Notes: a model not told the origin generated them from the letters alone. DNA of 64,000 bases from Paenibacillus albiflavus (GCF_004344915.1 NZ_SKFG01000006.1:168806-232805), one strand, 5' to 3'. Positions 35,486-45,690 are shown, counted from the stretch's first letter. Program-made: numbers and translations.

Positions 35486-35971
35486 TTACTTAGCGTGCTC
35501 AGCTCGAATTTCATTTATCACATCATACAGACGGTTGAACAGATGAATCAGTTCAGCGGTATCGCTATTTCCTAATCTGCTCACAACTTCGTCCATAAAT
35601 GTCATAAACTCTTGTGTTACCTCCTCTAGTATCGATTTGCCTTGCTCAGTAAGACGAATATAAACTACGCGCCTGTCATTTTTCGTTGTAACACGTTCCA
35701 CATAATTCTTCTCTTCAAGTCCATTGACCATTTGAGAAACAGAAGGAGGTGATATTTTGAGACGCTCGCTGAGTTCAGATACCTTCATACCTGGTGGAAC
35801 CGCACCTGCTTCATGCGTATGAGATTGTTCCTTCATAAACTCATAGAGCACATGCATCATCACATGCTCTCCCCTTGGAATCTTGACATCAGAACTAGCC
35901 ATGGAATGCATTCGTTTGAATTTAGACATGGCTTCCAATAGTTGTCGTCCCTGACTTTTATTGTTAGGCAT
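35486..35971 (-). CDS. MarR-family regulator of the ABC exporter operon
   Basis: A 161-residue winged-helix protein: HTH KVSELSERLKISPPSVSQMVNGLEEKNY and wing ERVTTKNDRRVVYIRLT. CTGGAGG precedes the ATG. First gene of the operon with both exporter subunits; it most likely represses the operon through the dyad just upstream and releases it when a drug binds. Confidence 0.9.
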   Translation of the reverse strand: MPNNKSQGRQLLEAMSKFKRMHSMASSDVKIPRGEHVMMHVLYEFMKEQSHTHEAGAVPPGMKVSELSERLKISPPSVSQMVNGLEEKNYVERVTTKNDRRVVYIRLTEQGKSILEEVTQEFMTFMDEVVSRLGNSDTAELIHLFNRLYDVINEIRAEHAK

Positions 35972-35996
35972 ATTGGACCTCCAGTTTTGTTACGCA

Positions 35997-36011
35997 ACCA
36001 AATTGTTTGGT
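35997..36011. promoter_or_regulatory. Putative MarR operator
   Basis: ACCAAA-TTG-TTTGGT is a perfect dyad with 6-bp arms, 26 bp upstream of the MarR start codon. Just upstream on the minus strand the sequence TTAGGTATACTAATATATTAT can provide the promoter -10 element and another short TTAG/CTAA dyad. The position fits autoregulation. Confidence 0.6.
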
Positions 36012-36173
36012 ACATAATATATTAGTATACCTAACTAATTACACATAAACAAGTTTCTGAAACAGGGAATTTTTATGTATTATAGACTTTATAACATTCA
36101 TGTAATAAAGGTGTTGCTGTACGCGGCATGTGATACAATGTCTGCATAATGACCATATAGGAGTTGACCATAA

Positions 36174-36452
36174 GTGAGCCAAGAAATTAATGAACAAGAA
36201 TTAATCAACCATATTGCAAGTGAAACGGGTGTCGATGTAAAGAGTATTCAAATGGTTCTAAAATATGAGCAGAAATTTATTAACGACGCCAAAGCGGATA
36301 AAAAGGGAGAAGTTGATATTGATATCGATGATCTTGTCGATTACGTGTTAAGTAAGGCCGATGTGAAGTTAGATGAGATGACAGTTGAAGAGATTCTGGA
36401 TATCGAAATGAATTACCTGATCAAAAAAGGTGTCGCGGGGTATTTGGATTAA
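36174..36452 (+). CDS. Small acidic protein of unknown function
   Basis: A 92-residue, strongly acidic, probably helical protein (SQEINEQELINHIASETG start; DIDIDDLVDYVLSKADV in the middle). The start is GTG with AGGAG 10 nt upstream. No signal peptide, cysteines or recognised domain. Followed by a hairpin region. Confidence 0.65.
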   Translation: MSQEINEQELINHIASETGVDVKSIQMVLKYEQKFINDAKADKKGEVDIDIDDLVDYVLSKADVKLDEMTVEEILDIEMNYLIKKGVAGYLD

Positions 36453-36481
36453 GGGACTTTTCTGACAAGCAGACTAATCTA

Positions 36482-36502
36482 CCTAAGGGAAAGTCCCTTA
36501 GG
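36482..36502 (+). terminator. Terminator hairpin with a competing upstream arm
   Basis: CCTAAGGGA and TCCCTTAGG form a perfect 9-bp stem followed by TTATTTAGCGTTTCTTTC. The 3' arm can instead pair with AAGGGACTTTTC (36451-36462), which overlaps the stop codon of the small gene, giving two alternative hairpins. Confidence 0.65.
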
Positions 36503-36630
36503 TTATTTAGCGTTTCTTTCATACTGATCGTACACAAAAAAATGTCGAATAAAGGAATAAAGTAAAAGAGCGAGAACTAATTAAAGAATCATGAGTTAAC
36601 AAGATGCACATGAAGGGGGAAGAATTAAGT

Positions 36631-38370
36631 TTGAAGAAGCAACTAGTTGGAATTCTGTTGTCATTATCTTTTTTGATTGGTATGCTGCCATTTCCAAGCG
36701 CTGAGGCAAGTACAAAAGATGAATGCTATGAACAGGTTCGAGAAGCACGAATGCCAAGGCCAAGTAGTGCAATCGATTCCAGTGGCAAGGAAGTGAAATT
36801 GGATAATTCAGCTAGACCTCATCCAGAGAATGAAGTTTATGCTTGTGTAAACGGGGCATTGTTGGTGACAGATGTACCGATTGCAGAAGAGCAAGGATCT
36901 ACGTTAATCCCCATGAGAGCACTGCTTGAGGCATTAAAGGCAGATATTCAGTGGGATACTAAAACGAATACTGTAACCGCTAAGCTAGAAGATCAAACAA
37001 TCAGGCTGCAAGTCGATAACCCAGTTGCAACGATTAATGGTCAAGAGTTAGCCATGCAGGTACCTGCACGGATGATTCAGAATCGGGTACTTGTCCCTCT
37101 GCGGTTCGTTTCAGAGCAGTTGAACAGCTCTGTCGTATGGCAGCCAGGAAAGCGAATCATTCATATTTATTCTTATCCGGAATTAAGAGTTAAGGCCTTA
37201 AGCGGCATTAGCTCGAATGAAACGGATGATTACAGTTATAATAACTATTTCTCTACATCGAGCCGTTATCTATTTAACAGCAATGGAATCATGACGATGG
37301 CCGAAGAGAAACTGAATGATTTACATATTCAACAATTCAACTCAGACTTTTTGAAAATCAAAGATTTCTCTGTTCCGTTCGAATTGTCGAATCTAGGCGG
37401 CGTTCACGCGGGTGAAGATGGCAATTATTATGCGATATTTGGCGATGGAAACTTGGAAGAATCAAGTGCAAAGTCTGTATATCGGATCGTAAAATACGAT
37501 AAGAATTGGACCAAGCTCGATCAGTTGGATATCAAGGATGTGTATGTGACAATCCCGTTTCGTTCAAGCAACTTATCCATGGACAGTTATCAAGGCAAAC
37601 TGGTCGTCTATTCAGCAAGACAGCGTTATTTAACACCTGATGATGGGTTGCATCATCAATCGAATATTGTATTCCAAGTTGACATGAAAACGATGAAGCT
37701 GCTATATGCAGAGGGGATGTGGCCACGTAATCACGTTAGTCATTCCTTTGCCAATTATGTTCGTTTTGACGGTAATAAAATCGTTTATGCAGATCATGGA
37801 GACGCTTATCCTCGGTCAATCGTCGTACAAGTGGAAGAGAATGGGCAGATGCTTAGTAAAACGGATGTATTAAAGTTCCCTGGGAAGATTGGGGATAATT
37901 ATACTGGTGCTCGTCTGGGAGGCCTTGAAGTAGCGAGAGATAACTATTTGGTCGTGGGATCAAGTGTCTCACTAACAGAGAGGTACGGACAGAGCAAAGC
38001 TCAAAATTTATTTTTAGGTGTCCTTCCGAAGAGTTCGAAATCAGCGGAAGTGCAGTGGCTAACAAATCATTCCGTTCGGTCTGAAGTCGAAATCATTGAG
38101 ACACATATCGTTAAGATTACGGACAATAAATTTGTCCTCATGTGGACTGAAATAGATCGCAACACGAATAAAGAAGTTATGAGCTATATGGTTGTTGATG
38201 GTACAGGCAAAGAACTGCGCAAAGCAACTAAACTGGTAGGTATAGCTTCACCAGGCAACCTAACTCCACTCGTGAAGGGAAACACAATTAGCTGGTATTA
38301 CTTTAACTCGACAAATTTAGATCCTGAGAAAAAAGATGGGATTGAGTTGTACGAACTTACCATCGAATAA
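36631..38370 (+). CDS. Secreted stalk-domain protein with β-propeller-like body
   Basis: A 579-residue exported protein. The signal peptide ends near FPSAEAS. A copper-amine-oxidase N-terminal (stalk) domain spans about 60-165 (LIPMRALLEALKADIQWD, VLVPLRFVSEQLN). The remaining 400 residues have repeated β-strand blocks (HAGEDGNYYAIFGDG, DSYQGKLVVYSAR, LEVARDNYLVVG) that look like a propeller, but I recognise no catalytic motif. The TTG at 36631 is preferred: AGGGGG lies 11 nt upstream and the protein then begins MKKQ, a normal signal peptide. Confidence 0.78.
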   Translation: MKKQLVGILLSLSFLIGMLPFPSAEASTKDECYEQVREARMPRPSSAIDSSGKEVKLDNSARPHPENEVYACVNGALLVTDVPIAEEQGSTLIPMRALLEALKADIQWDTKTNTVTAKLEDQTIRLQVDNPVATINGQELAMQVPARMIQNRVLVPLRFVSEQLNSSVVWQPGKRIIHIYSYPELRVKALSGISSNETDDYSYNNYFSTSSRYLFNSNGIMTMAEEKLNDLHIQQFNSDFLKIKDFSVPFELSNLGGVHAGEDGNYYAIFGDGNLEESSAKSVYRIVKYDKNWTKLDQLDIKDVYVTIPFRSSNLSMDSYQGKLVVYSARQRYLTPDDGLHHQSNIVFQVDMKTMKLLYAEGMWPRNHVSHSFANYVRFDGNKIVYADHGDAYPRSIVVQVEENGQMLSKTDVLKFPGKIGDNYTGARLGGLEVARDNYLVVGSSVSLTERYGQSKAQNLFLGVLPKSSKSAEVQWLTNHSVRSEVEIIETHIVKITDNKFVLMWTEIDRNTNKEVMSYMVVDGTGKELRKATKLVGIASPGNLTPLVKGNTISWYYFNSTNLDPEKKDGIELYELTIE

Positions 38371-38386
38371 TTGGACACGCAACCAA

Positions 38387-38420
38387 AAACCGACTTTGCT
38401 ACCTGCAGCAAAGTCGGTTT
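38387..38420. terminator. Bidirectional terminator
   Basis: AAACCGACTTTGCT and AGCAAAGTCGGTTT form a perfect 14-bp stem between the stalk-protein gene and the convergent map gene. Confidence 0.88.
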
Positions 38421-38425
38421 GCTCT

Positions 38426-39175
38426 TTATTCCTGCATCGTTAGAATCACAGGACCGTCGTCTGTGATCGCAAGTGTATGTTCATACTGAGCGGATAATCC
38501 GCCGTCCATCGTTCTTGCTGTCCAGCCGTCGCTGTCCATTTTGATCAAATAAGTGCCTGTATTCAGCATAGGCTCAATCGTAATGACCATCCCTGCTTTG
38601 AGACGTACACCTTTGCCTGGAGAGCCGTAATGCGGTACTTGTGGGTCTTCATGCATGTCTTTGCCGATTCCGTGTCCAATAAAATGACGAACGACAGAGA
38701 AGCCTTGCGCTTCTGCATGTTTCTGGATCGCATGACCGATATCGCCAATCCGATTCCCTACAACGGCTTGCTCGATACCCAGGTATAGGCATTCTTCTGT
38801 TACGGTAAGCAGCTTATCAGCTTCTTCAGATACTTGACCTACGCGGTAACTCCACGCAGAGTCAGATAATGCGCCATTTAGGTTAACGACCATATCAATG
38901 GTAACGATATCGCTATCCTTCAACGGTTCTTTACTTGGGAATCCATGACAGATCACATCATTAACCGATGCGCATGTCGCGAAGGGAAATCCGTGATAAC
39001 CTTTCTGCTCGGGTGTTGCGCCGCGATCGCGTAAGAATTTCTCAACAAATTCATCTATTTCAAGTGTCGTAATGCCTGGTTTAATTAAATTCCGCAATGC
39101 TTGGTGACACTCAGCTAGAATTTTACCCGATGTACGCATGTCTTCAATTTCTTGTTTGGTTTTTAGTATGATCAT
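38426..39175 (-). CDS. map: Type I methionine aminopeptidase
   Basis: A 249-residue enzyme that removes the initiator Met after deformylation. Metal and active-site residues are present: His in ICHGFPS, Asp in VTIDM, Asp in ALSDSAW, His in RHFIGHGIG, Glu in ITIEPML and Glu in YEHTLAI. AAAGGAAAGG precedes the ATG. It stands alone, away from the ribosomal-protein cluster where the main Firmicutes map lies, so it is probably a second copy. The window also has a deformylase gene. Confidence 0.94.
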   Translation of the reverse strand: MIILKTKQEIEDMRTSGKILAECHQALRNLIKPGITTLEIDEFVEKFLRDRGATPEQKGYHGFPFATCASVNDVICHGFPSKEPLKDSDIVTIDMVVNLNGALSDSAWSYRVGQVSEEADKLLTVTEECLYLGIEQAVVGNRIGDIGHAIQKHAEAQGFSVVRHFIGHGIGKDMHEDPQVPHYGSPGKGVRLKAGMVITIEPMLNTGTYLIKMDSDGWTARTMDGGLSAQYEHTLAITDDGPVILTMQE

Positions 39176-39243
39176 GATAGTCCTTTCCTTAAAAGAGGTT
39201 TATAAATATAACTGCTATATATATTTTACCACTTTTATAGAAA

Positions 39244-39933
39244 TCATGAACCCTTTACTATTTTTCTACCAAAGAAAACAGCAAAATTGAGATATTTATA
39301 CATGCAATCGGCATCCTCAAATCCTGCCTGCTTCATCCATCTAATATAGTCTGCGTGCTTAGCACCAACGCTTAATTCGAGCCACTTCATGACCTTATCA
39401 ATTTCGGCTTCAGTTAAGATTCCTTGATTAACATGCGTGATCCAGCGCCTGTAAGAGTATGCATCCGAGTAAGCCGAATTACCTAGGATAAGATCCGCGT
39501 TTATAAAGACGCCGTCGTCTGTGAGCAGCTGATGGATGCGTTCGAATAGTTGCTTTTTGCCAGGGTGGGTTAACTGATGTATGGATAAAGACGAAATGAC
39601 CATATCATAGGGTCCAGTAAAAGGATGGGTTGCATAGTTGGTCACTATAAAGTTGATGTTAGGATTTTGATCGAATCGCAGCCTTGCTCCTTCAAGCGAC
39701 TCGCTGCTGCAGTCTGCTAGTGTTAGCTGAGCTTTCGGGTATTTACGCAGCACCATACTGGAGAGTAGGCCAGTCCCAGCACCTAAGTCCAAAATTCGCG
39801 GAGCTGGATTGTCCGTTTCGGCTAGGGCTGCTGCCATTTCGTAGAACTCATCAAAGCAAGGAATTAATAGTTTTCTTTGTCGGTCATAGTTGCTAGCGAT
39901 CGCGTCAAATAAATAGTTAGTAGATGGATTCAC
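39244..39933 (-). CDS. Class I SAM-dependent methyltransferase
   Basis: A 229-residue methyltransferase with motif I ILDLGAGTGLLS (about 46), Asp of the second strand in LTLADCS, and YDMVISSLSIHQL as motif IV. GGAGGAG precedes the ATG. The stretch to the next gene (39934-40152) shows no feature I can name. Substrate unknown. Confidence 0.87.
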   Translation of the reverse strand: MNPSTNYLFDAIASNYDRQRKLLIPCFDEFYEMAAALAETDNPAPRILDLGAGTGLLSSMVLRKYPKAQLTLADCSSESLEGARLRFDQNPNINFIVTNYATHPFTGPYDMVISSLSIHQLTHPGKKQLFERIHQLLTDDGVFINADLILGNSAYSDAYSYRRWITHVNQGILTEAEIDKVMKWLELSVGAKHADYIRWMKQAGFEDADCMYKYLNFAVFFGRKIVKGS

Positions 39934-40152
39934 GAAACTCTCCTCCTCAAATCGTGATGCTTACCCTCATTGTAATCAACAAAGTCATCTGGTGTGAAGT
40001 ACCATTAAGACTATAGGCACTACCTATTCTGGACGAAGGTAACGAGGCGATACACTACGCACCTCTGCTATGACTAGCGTATATAATAACGTATTAACAA
40101 GCTATGTTTTAAATAACAAGTTTAGGGCATAGCATGCTTTGTAGGTGCTGAC

Positions 40153-42000
40153 ATGATGAGAATCTTATTTGATAGCAAGAGTAAAGCACATAAGCAGCCG
40201 TTCGGCTGTATTCGGCAGGATGAATTATGCATGCTTACGATTCATATTCCAAGTGCTGCAAACGCAGTTAAGGCACTGATCCGTCTGGAAGGTCCAGATG
40301 GATACTACCAAGAGATATCGATGCAATGCACAGCTTCCGTTAACTCCTATGATTACTATACGGGTTCATTCGCACTACAACATTGTAATTTATACGAATA
40401 CTTTTTTCGCATTGTGACGGAAAACTCTGAGTTCCTACTATTTAAAGAAGGAAGTTGTCAAACGACAGTTGGCACCAGCGGTCGTAAGTGGCAATTAACT
40501 TGCTATGATAAACATTATGATACGCCGAGCCACTATAAAGGTGGCATTATGTATCAAATCTTCCCCGATCGATTCTATCAGCAGGAAAGCTGTGATCTTT
40601 CAGAAAAGATGAAGCCATTTACAGTGCATGAGCACAAAGAAGATACGCCGAATTATTTGCCTGATGCTGCAGGTCAGATCCAGAACAACGATTTCTATGG
40701 TGGCAATCTTAAGGGGATTAAAGCGAAGCTGCCTTATTTGAAGGATTTGCATGTAGCGACGATCTATTTAAATCCAATTTGTATGGCATTCTCGAATCAT
40801 CGTTATGATACAGCAGATTATTTACGGGTTGATCCGATGCTCGGAACGATGCAGGACTTTATTGATTTATGTGCTGAGGCGCATAAGCTTGGGATGAAAA
40901 TTATTCTGGATGGTGTTTTTTCACATACGGGCAGCGATAGTGTGTATTTTGATATTCGGAATCGCTTTGGCAATGGTGCTTACCATCATCCTGATTCACC
41001 CTATAGACCATGGTATCAGTTCACGAATTATCCTCATCAATATGAGAGCTGGTGGGGGATTCATACGCTGCCGCAGGTCAATAAGCTTGAGCGAAGCTAT
41101 GTGGATTTTATATTGGATGCAGACGATAGCGTGGTTCGTTACTGGTTGAAAGTAGGAGCAGACGGCTTCCGGTTAGATGTTGCGGATGAACTACCCGATG
41201 AGTTCATTCAACGGTTACATCAAGTCGTGAAAGAGGTTAAGAAGGACGCAATCGTTATCGGTGAAGTATGGGAGGATGCATCTAACAAGGTAAGCTATGG
41301 GGTCAGGCGTCATTATTTTACACGTGCGGAGCTTGATTCTGTTATGAACTATCCTTATAAGGATGCCATTATTGGCTTCGTTCGAGGAGATCGTACGGGC
41401 GCCGAGCTAGCTGATACGGTGATGACACTTGCAGAGAATTATCCGAAGCAGATACTCGATTGCGTGATGAACAGCTTATCAACACACGATACCATGCGGA
41501 TCCTTACAGCGGTTGGCGTTCAGGATCATAATTTGCCTAAAGAAATGAAGGCTAAACATCGGCTGACGAATCAACAATTGATAGATGCTATTCAAAAAGA
41601 AATGCTAGCTGCATTCCTGCAATATACATTGCCAGGAAGTCCTTGTATCTATTACGGAGATGAAGTTGGATTAGAAGGCTTTGAAGATCCTTTCAATCGT
41701 CGATTTTTCCCTTGGGAGCAGGTGAATGAGGATCTGCTTGCCTATTATCAAGAACTAGGTTGGATTAAGTCTAGTTATCATGCGCTAGCGACGGGTCATA
41801 TTGAAGTGATCATCGAGCATCCACATGTATTCGGGTTTACTAGAACATGCGATGACTCCTGTTTGACGATTATTGCGAATGCAGGAGCAGAGCTTTATGA
41901 ATGGAAAAGAGCAGGAGAGGCGGTCATCTACAGTCGTAACTGTGTTTGCTTATCTGAGCGCATCCTGCTCGATCAATATGGATTTGTTTTGATGGCTTAA
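40153..42000 (+). CDS. GH13 α-glycosidase (neopullulanase/cyclomaltodextrinase-like)
   Basis: A 615-residue cytoplasmic enzyme (no signal peptide) that should cleave cyclodextrins, pullulan or maltodextrins. An N-terminal β-sandwich of about 120 residues precedes the TIM barrel. Conserved regions: DGVFSHTG, GFRLDVADE (nucleophile Asp), GEVWED (acid/base Glu) and LSTHDTMR (transition-state Asp). AGGTG lies 5 nt before the first of two adjacent ATGs. No sugar transporter or regulator adjoins. Confidence 0.9.
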   Translation: MMRILFDSKSKAHKQPFGCIRQDELCMLTIHIPSAANAVKALIRLEGPDGYYQEISMQCTASVNSYDYYTGSFALQHCNLYEYFFRIVTENSEFLLFKEGSCQTTVGTSGRKWQLTCYDKHYDTPSHYKGGIMYQIFPDRFYQQESCDLSEKMKPFTVHEHKEDTPNYLPDAAGQIQNNDFYGGNLKGIKAKLPYLKDLHVATIYLNPICMAFSNHRYDTADYLRVDPMLGTMQDFIDLCAEAHKLGMKIILDGVFSHTGSDSVYFDIRNRFGNGAYHHPDSPYRPWYQFTNYPHQYESWWGIHTLPQVNKLERSYVDFILDADDSVVRYWLKVGADGFRLDVADELPDEFIQRLHQVVKEVKKDAIVIGEVWEDASNKVSYGVRRHYFTRAELDSVMNYPYKDAIIGFVRGDRTGAELADTVMTLAENYPKQILDCVMNSLSTHDTMRILTAVGVQDHNLPKEMKAKHRLTNQQLIDAIQKEMLAAFLQYTLPGSPCIYYGDEVGLEGFEDPFNRRFFPWEQVNEDLLAYYQELGWIKSSYHALATGHIEVIIEHPHVFGFTRTCDDSCLTIIANAGAELYEWKRAGEAVIYSRNCVCLSERILLDQYGFVLMA

Positions 42001-42029
42001 CACTAAAATAAGTTCTTGACACCTGCGTA

Positions 42030-42175
42030 GTGATCGCTGCGATGACGGATCATTCTTACGATCGCTGTTGTCACCAAATTTCCTGATCAGATTAGCCATT
42101 AGTGGGTAGAAATTCGGTGACAAAGGCGACCGCTAACGCTTCTCCAGAACGATTCCGTCCTCTCCGCTCCTTCAC
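42030..42175. repeat. Large imperfect palindromic intergenic element
   Basis: The left arm 42030-42082 and right arm 42109-42175 are inverted copies. The inner 21 bp (42062-42082 and 42109-42129) differ at three positions; further out, GACGGA-TC and GTGA at the ends also match, with one gap of about 10 bp. The loop is 26 bp. There is no transposase gene. On the minus strand short frames run through it but none has a ribosome binding site. It looks like a MITE or a REP-like dispersed repeat. Confidence 0.65.
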
Positions 42176-42234
42176 TTTTGGCAAGAGCTTATTATTGTTT
42201 TGAGCCATCTTGATAGAGCATAGATAATCAAATG

Positions 42235-43713
42235 CTATGTATTTGCCTTTGTAGTTAACTTCCTCATTTCGACTGCAAGCTCATCGAGGTGAAGGAAGCT
42301 TTCGACAACTTCGCCAATTCGGGTGTCTTGCGTGTTCATGTTAGCCGCAACTTCTTTAATGGAAGCCGTTGTTTCCTCGGTAATGCTAGCGATCGTGGAG
42401 ATTTCTTCTGTAATTTTGATGTATTGTTGGTGTAAATGCTCTGCTGATTGTTCAACTTCCACTGCTTGCAGGTCAACTTTGGTGGAGTTGTCTGCAACAT
42501 GAATCATGGCATCGGCGACTCGAGCGGCGACGACACTTCCTTCAATGGCTGATTGTTGGCCCAGTAGGATTTGTTCAGCCGCTTCGTCTGTTTTCGTACG
42601 AATTGTTTCAAGAATTTCACTGATTTGCTCAGTAGACTGTTTGGAGGATTCCGCTAGTTTGCGAATCTCACTCGATACGACCGCGAATCCAGCTCCATGT
42701 TCGCCTGCACGTGCTGCTTCTATAGCTGCATTCAGTGCAAGCAGGTTCGTTTGGGTCGAAATATGGTTAATCGTCGTTACGATGTCGGTGATTTGTTTAT
42801 TTTGCTCATTTAGTTGATTCATCAGCACGGCAGCTGCATGAATGGTCTCATTAATATGATCCATCTTAATTTTCAAATCGATCGAGACTTCGTTGCCATT
42901 ATTCGTTAACTGTACGTTCTTATCGGATAAGTCTCTCATTGCAGATGTACGTTCAGCAAGCGCCGCAACTGCTTGTTCAATTAGACTTGCTGATTCGTTA
43001 ATGTCGGATATGCTTCTAGCCTGAATCTCTGTACTGCTGGATATTTCAGCGAAAACGGAAGTGACCTCTTTGGATATGACGCTTGTCGAAGTGACATTCT
43101 CTTTTAGCTTACTACTAAATCCGTTCAGCAGATTAAGGGAGGAAGCAACTTGATCAACAATCTCCTGTGAATGATTGCGTTCGTTCATGGCAGTCTCTCG
43201 TTGTTCAGTTGCTTCCGCTTGGAGATTCTCGCTGAAACGTGTGGATGCAATTAACGGAAGCGCAATTAAGAATAAGTAGAGGTAGATGGTATAAGCCGCG
43301 TTATTGCCAAAGATTTCGCTATAAGGACTAATGAATAAATAAATGGTAAATCCAAGACCAAGCAAGCTGGAGAATAGGATCGCACGAAAATTACTATATA
43401 ACGTCATGATGGACAGGTTCACATATACGAGAAAGTAAGTCGTAATTACGGCACCAGTTGTCATTAGGAGGAAGGCAAGGATGGTTACGATAATCGAGAT
43501 AAAATACATAATATAATTCTCTAGCCAACGTTTGTAGGTTAAGATTGTGGCTAGTCCACAGGTGATCCCTCCTGTAATGAGTAGGACAATAATCGAGCTA
43601 GTTGGTGCATCCGTAAGATAGGTCACCGCAATACCTAATATCAGCATTCCCCAGATAATGCTTACAAGAAGCTTATTTCTTCGATACAGGGTTTCTGTAT
43701 TCGTGTTTATCAC
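42235..43713 (-). CDS. Methyl-accepting chemotaxis protein
   Basis: A 492-residue chemoreceptor. Residues about 15-165 hold five or six TM helices with very short loops, so it senses within the membrane and lacks the usual external ligand domain; no HAMP is obvious. The cytoplasmic signalling tip [20 protein letters not shown] is complete. GGAAGGTGG supports the GTG at 43713 as start; the longer frame has no ribosome binding site. Monocistronic, divergent from the vanR-like gene. Confidence 0.88.
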   Translation of the reverse strand: MINTNTETLYRRNKLLVSIIWGMLILGIAVTYLTDAPTSSIIVLLITGGITCGLATILTYKRWLENYIMYFISIIVTILAFLLMTTGAVITTYFLVYVNLSIMTLYSNFRAILFSSLLGLGFTIYLFISPYSEIFGNNAAYTIYLYLFLIALPLIASTRFSENLQAEATEQRETAMNERNHSQEIVDQVASSLNLLNGFSSKLKENVTSTSVISKEVTSVFAEISSSTEIQARSISDINESASLIEQAVAALAERTSAMRDLSDKNVQLTNNGNEVSIDLKIKMDHINETIHAAAVLMNQLNEQNKQITDIVTTINHISTQTNLLALNAAIEAARAGEHGAGFAVVSSEIRKLAESSKQSTEQISEILETIRTKTDEAAEQILLGQQSAIEGSVVAARVADAMIHVADNSTKVDLQAVEVEQSAEHLHQQYIKITEEISTIASITEETTASIKEVAANMNTQDTRIGEVVESFLHLDELAVEMRKLTTKANT

Positions 43714-43904
43714 CAAAGAACCACCTTCCGACACAATATGTGCATAATATTTAGAATGATACAAATTATTATATTATAGCCTACTCTATTCGACTAGTAG
43801 GATTTGCCAGCTCAATATATAGTAATACTTTATTAACCATTACACGATTGGGGCTGGTTAATGTTACAATATGGATTATTAAGGAGAAATAGGAGTAGAT
43901 AGAT

Positions 43905-44600
43905 ATGCAGAATATTACTGTTCTAGTTGCTGATGATGAAGTTGAAATTGCAGATTTAATCGCATTGCATTTGGAAAAAGAGAACTATCGTGTCATCAAA
44001 GCATTCGACGGGCAAGAAGCCATTCGAATTATCCAATCGCAGCCGATCGATTTAGCGATATTAGATATCATGATGCCGAAGCTTGATGGCTATGATGTAA
44101 CTCGGCAGGTTCGCGAGCAGTTCGATATGCCTATTATTTTTTTAAGTGCGAAAGCTTCCGATTTTGATAAAATAACAGGTCTTGTCATCGGGGCAGATGA
44201 TTATATGACCAAGCCGTTCAATCCGATGGAGCTTGTTGCTCGTGTGAATGCTCAGCTAAGAAGGGCGAAGCGCATGAATCAGTCCTTGGCTGCCGAGCAT
44301 AATGTGCTTGAAGCAGGCGGGCTTATTATCGATAGCGATCAACGCAGAGTGACCTTATACGGAGAAGAAATTGAGCTGACTCCAAAGGAGTTCAACATCT
44401 TGCATTTGCTTGCTAGTCATCCCAAAAAGGTATTTAGTGTGGAGAATATTTTTGAGCATGTGTGGGGTGAAGCTTATTTTGAAGGAGGCAATACGGTAAT
44501 GGTGCATATTCGTGCACTCCGCAAAAAGCTCGGTGAAGATAAGAACAAGAATAAGCTGATCAAGACAGTATGGGGAGTAGGGTATTCATTCAATGGCTAA
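43905..44600 (+). CDS. vanR: VanR-like OmpR-family response regulator
   Basis: A 231-residue regulator, the same length as VanR of Tn1546. The receiver has the acidic pair in ADDE, phospho-acceptor in LAILDIMMP and Lys in MTKPFNP; the C-terminal winged helix (ELTPKEFNILHLLASHPKKVFS, IKTVWGVGYSFNG) is complete. Its gene overlaps the kinase by 8 bp and a VanY-type gene follows, which supports the VanR call. It would activate vanY and possibly itself. Confidence 0.82.
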   Translation: MQNITVLVADDEVEIADLIALHLEKENYRVIKAFDGQEAIRIIQSQPIDLAILDIMMPKLDGYDVTRQVREQFDMPIIFLSAKASDFDKITGLVIGADDYMTKPFNPMELVARVNAQLRRAKRMNQSLAAEHNVLEAGGLIIDSDQRRVTLYGEEIELTPKEFNILHLLASHPKKVFSVENIFEHVWGEAYFEGGNTVMVHIRALRKKLGEDKNKNKLIKTVWGVGYSFNG

Positions 44601-45690
44601 AATGATTCGCAGCTTCCGGTCGAAGGTACTTCTGATATTTGGATTTAGTATGCTGCTATCGGCTACGATCACCTATGCCTTCTACAAAGTCCTTCAATAT
44701 TATTATCGTGAGAATGCGAAGCTTGGAGATTCGTGGGATTACCTGCGCAGATTTATCGCAAGCGTCGGGGACATTAACTTCTTCCTTATTTTCTTCACAC
44801 CGCTCGCTATTTTATTTTTCTTTATTCTAACAAAGCCATATCTGGCTTACTTTAAAGTCATCTCAAACGGGATTCACCATCTAGCGAACGGGAATTTCCA
44901 GAATCGGATCCATATTTCGTCTTATGACGAATTTGGTGAAATTGCAGAGGACATTAATTTGGCAAGTGAGAAGCTACAGCAGGCTGTGGAAAAAGGGGAT
45001 TTTGCTGAAAATAGTAAAGATCAGCTTGTCGTCAATCTGGCTCATGATTTGCGCACACCGCTTACCTCCGTTATTGGTTACCTGGACTTGATTCGTGAGG
45101 ATGATCAGTTAACAGATGAACAGAAGCGGCATTATATGAATATCGCTTACACCAAATCCAAGCGACTAGAGAGGCTCATCGATGAGCTTTTTGAGATAAC
45201 CAAGGTAAACTACGGCAAGCAGAAGCTTCATAAGTCACCGATCGATATTAGTCAGTTGCTGATGCAGGTTAATGAAGAACTGTACCCTGTTATTGAGAAT
45301 AATGGACTAGTATCCAGGCTTAATATTGCTCCAGCTTTGAATACAATTGCTGATGGAGAGCTGCTGGCACGAGTCTTTGAGAATTTGGTAAGCAATGCGG
45401 TTAGGTATGGAAATGATGGACAATTCATCGATATCAATGGGCAAGTTGAAGATGGATTTGTCGTTGTGCAGGTCATTAACTATGGGAACGAGATCGCAGC
45501 TAATGAGCTGCCCTATATATTCGATATGTTCTATACCAGTGACCAGTCGCGCACGCAGCAGGAAGGTAGTACTGGACTCGGTCTTTACATTGCTAAGAAT
45601 ATTATTGAACAGCATGGTGGAACGATTACAGCCGAAAGCAGCCTAATCCGTACTTTATTCGAGGTACGACTGCCGATTGTTAATGGGTAG
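44593..45690 (+). CDS. vanS: VanS-like sensor histidine kinase
   Basis: A 365-residue kinase: TM1 about 11-31, a short external loop of about 35 residues, TM2 about 67-87, a HAMP-like linker, HisKA with LVVNLAHDLRTPLTSVIGYL (phospho-His in AHDLR) and HATPase_c with ENLVSNAVRYG, and GSTGLGLYIAK. The H-box region closely resembles VanS. An ATG at 44602 is an alternative start. Translation is coupled to vanR by overlap. Downstream, ACCGTC/GACGGT (45714-45731) is a weak hairpin. Confidence 0.82.
   Translation: MAKMIRSFRSKVLLIFGFSMLLSATITYAFYKVLQYYYRENAKLGDSWDYLRRFIASVGDINFFLIFFTPLAILFFFILTKPYLAYFKVISNGIHHLANGNFQNRIHISSYDEFGEIAEDINLASEKLQQAVEKGDFAENSKDQLVVNLAHDLRTPLTSVIGYLDLIREDDQLTDEQKRHYMNIAYTKSKRLERLIDELFEITKVNYGKQKLHKSPIDISQLLMQVNEELYPVIENNGLVSRLNIAPALNTIADGELLARVFENLVSNAVRYGNDGQFIDINGQVEDGFVVVQVINYGNEIAANELPYIFDMFYTSDQSRTQQEGSTGLGLYIAKNIIEQHGGTITAESSLIRTLFEVRLPIVNG

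Noticed and set aside
42105..42215. Short minus-strand frame starting MAQNNNKLLPK in the gap after the GH13 gene, reminiscent of small spore proteins
   Set aside because: The similarity ends after the first residues, there is no ribosome binding site, and the frame runs into the large palindrome, which explains the sequence better.
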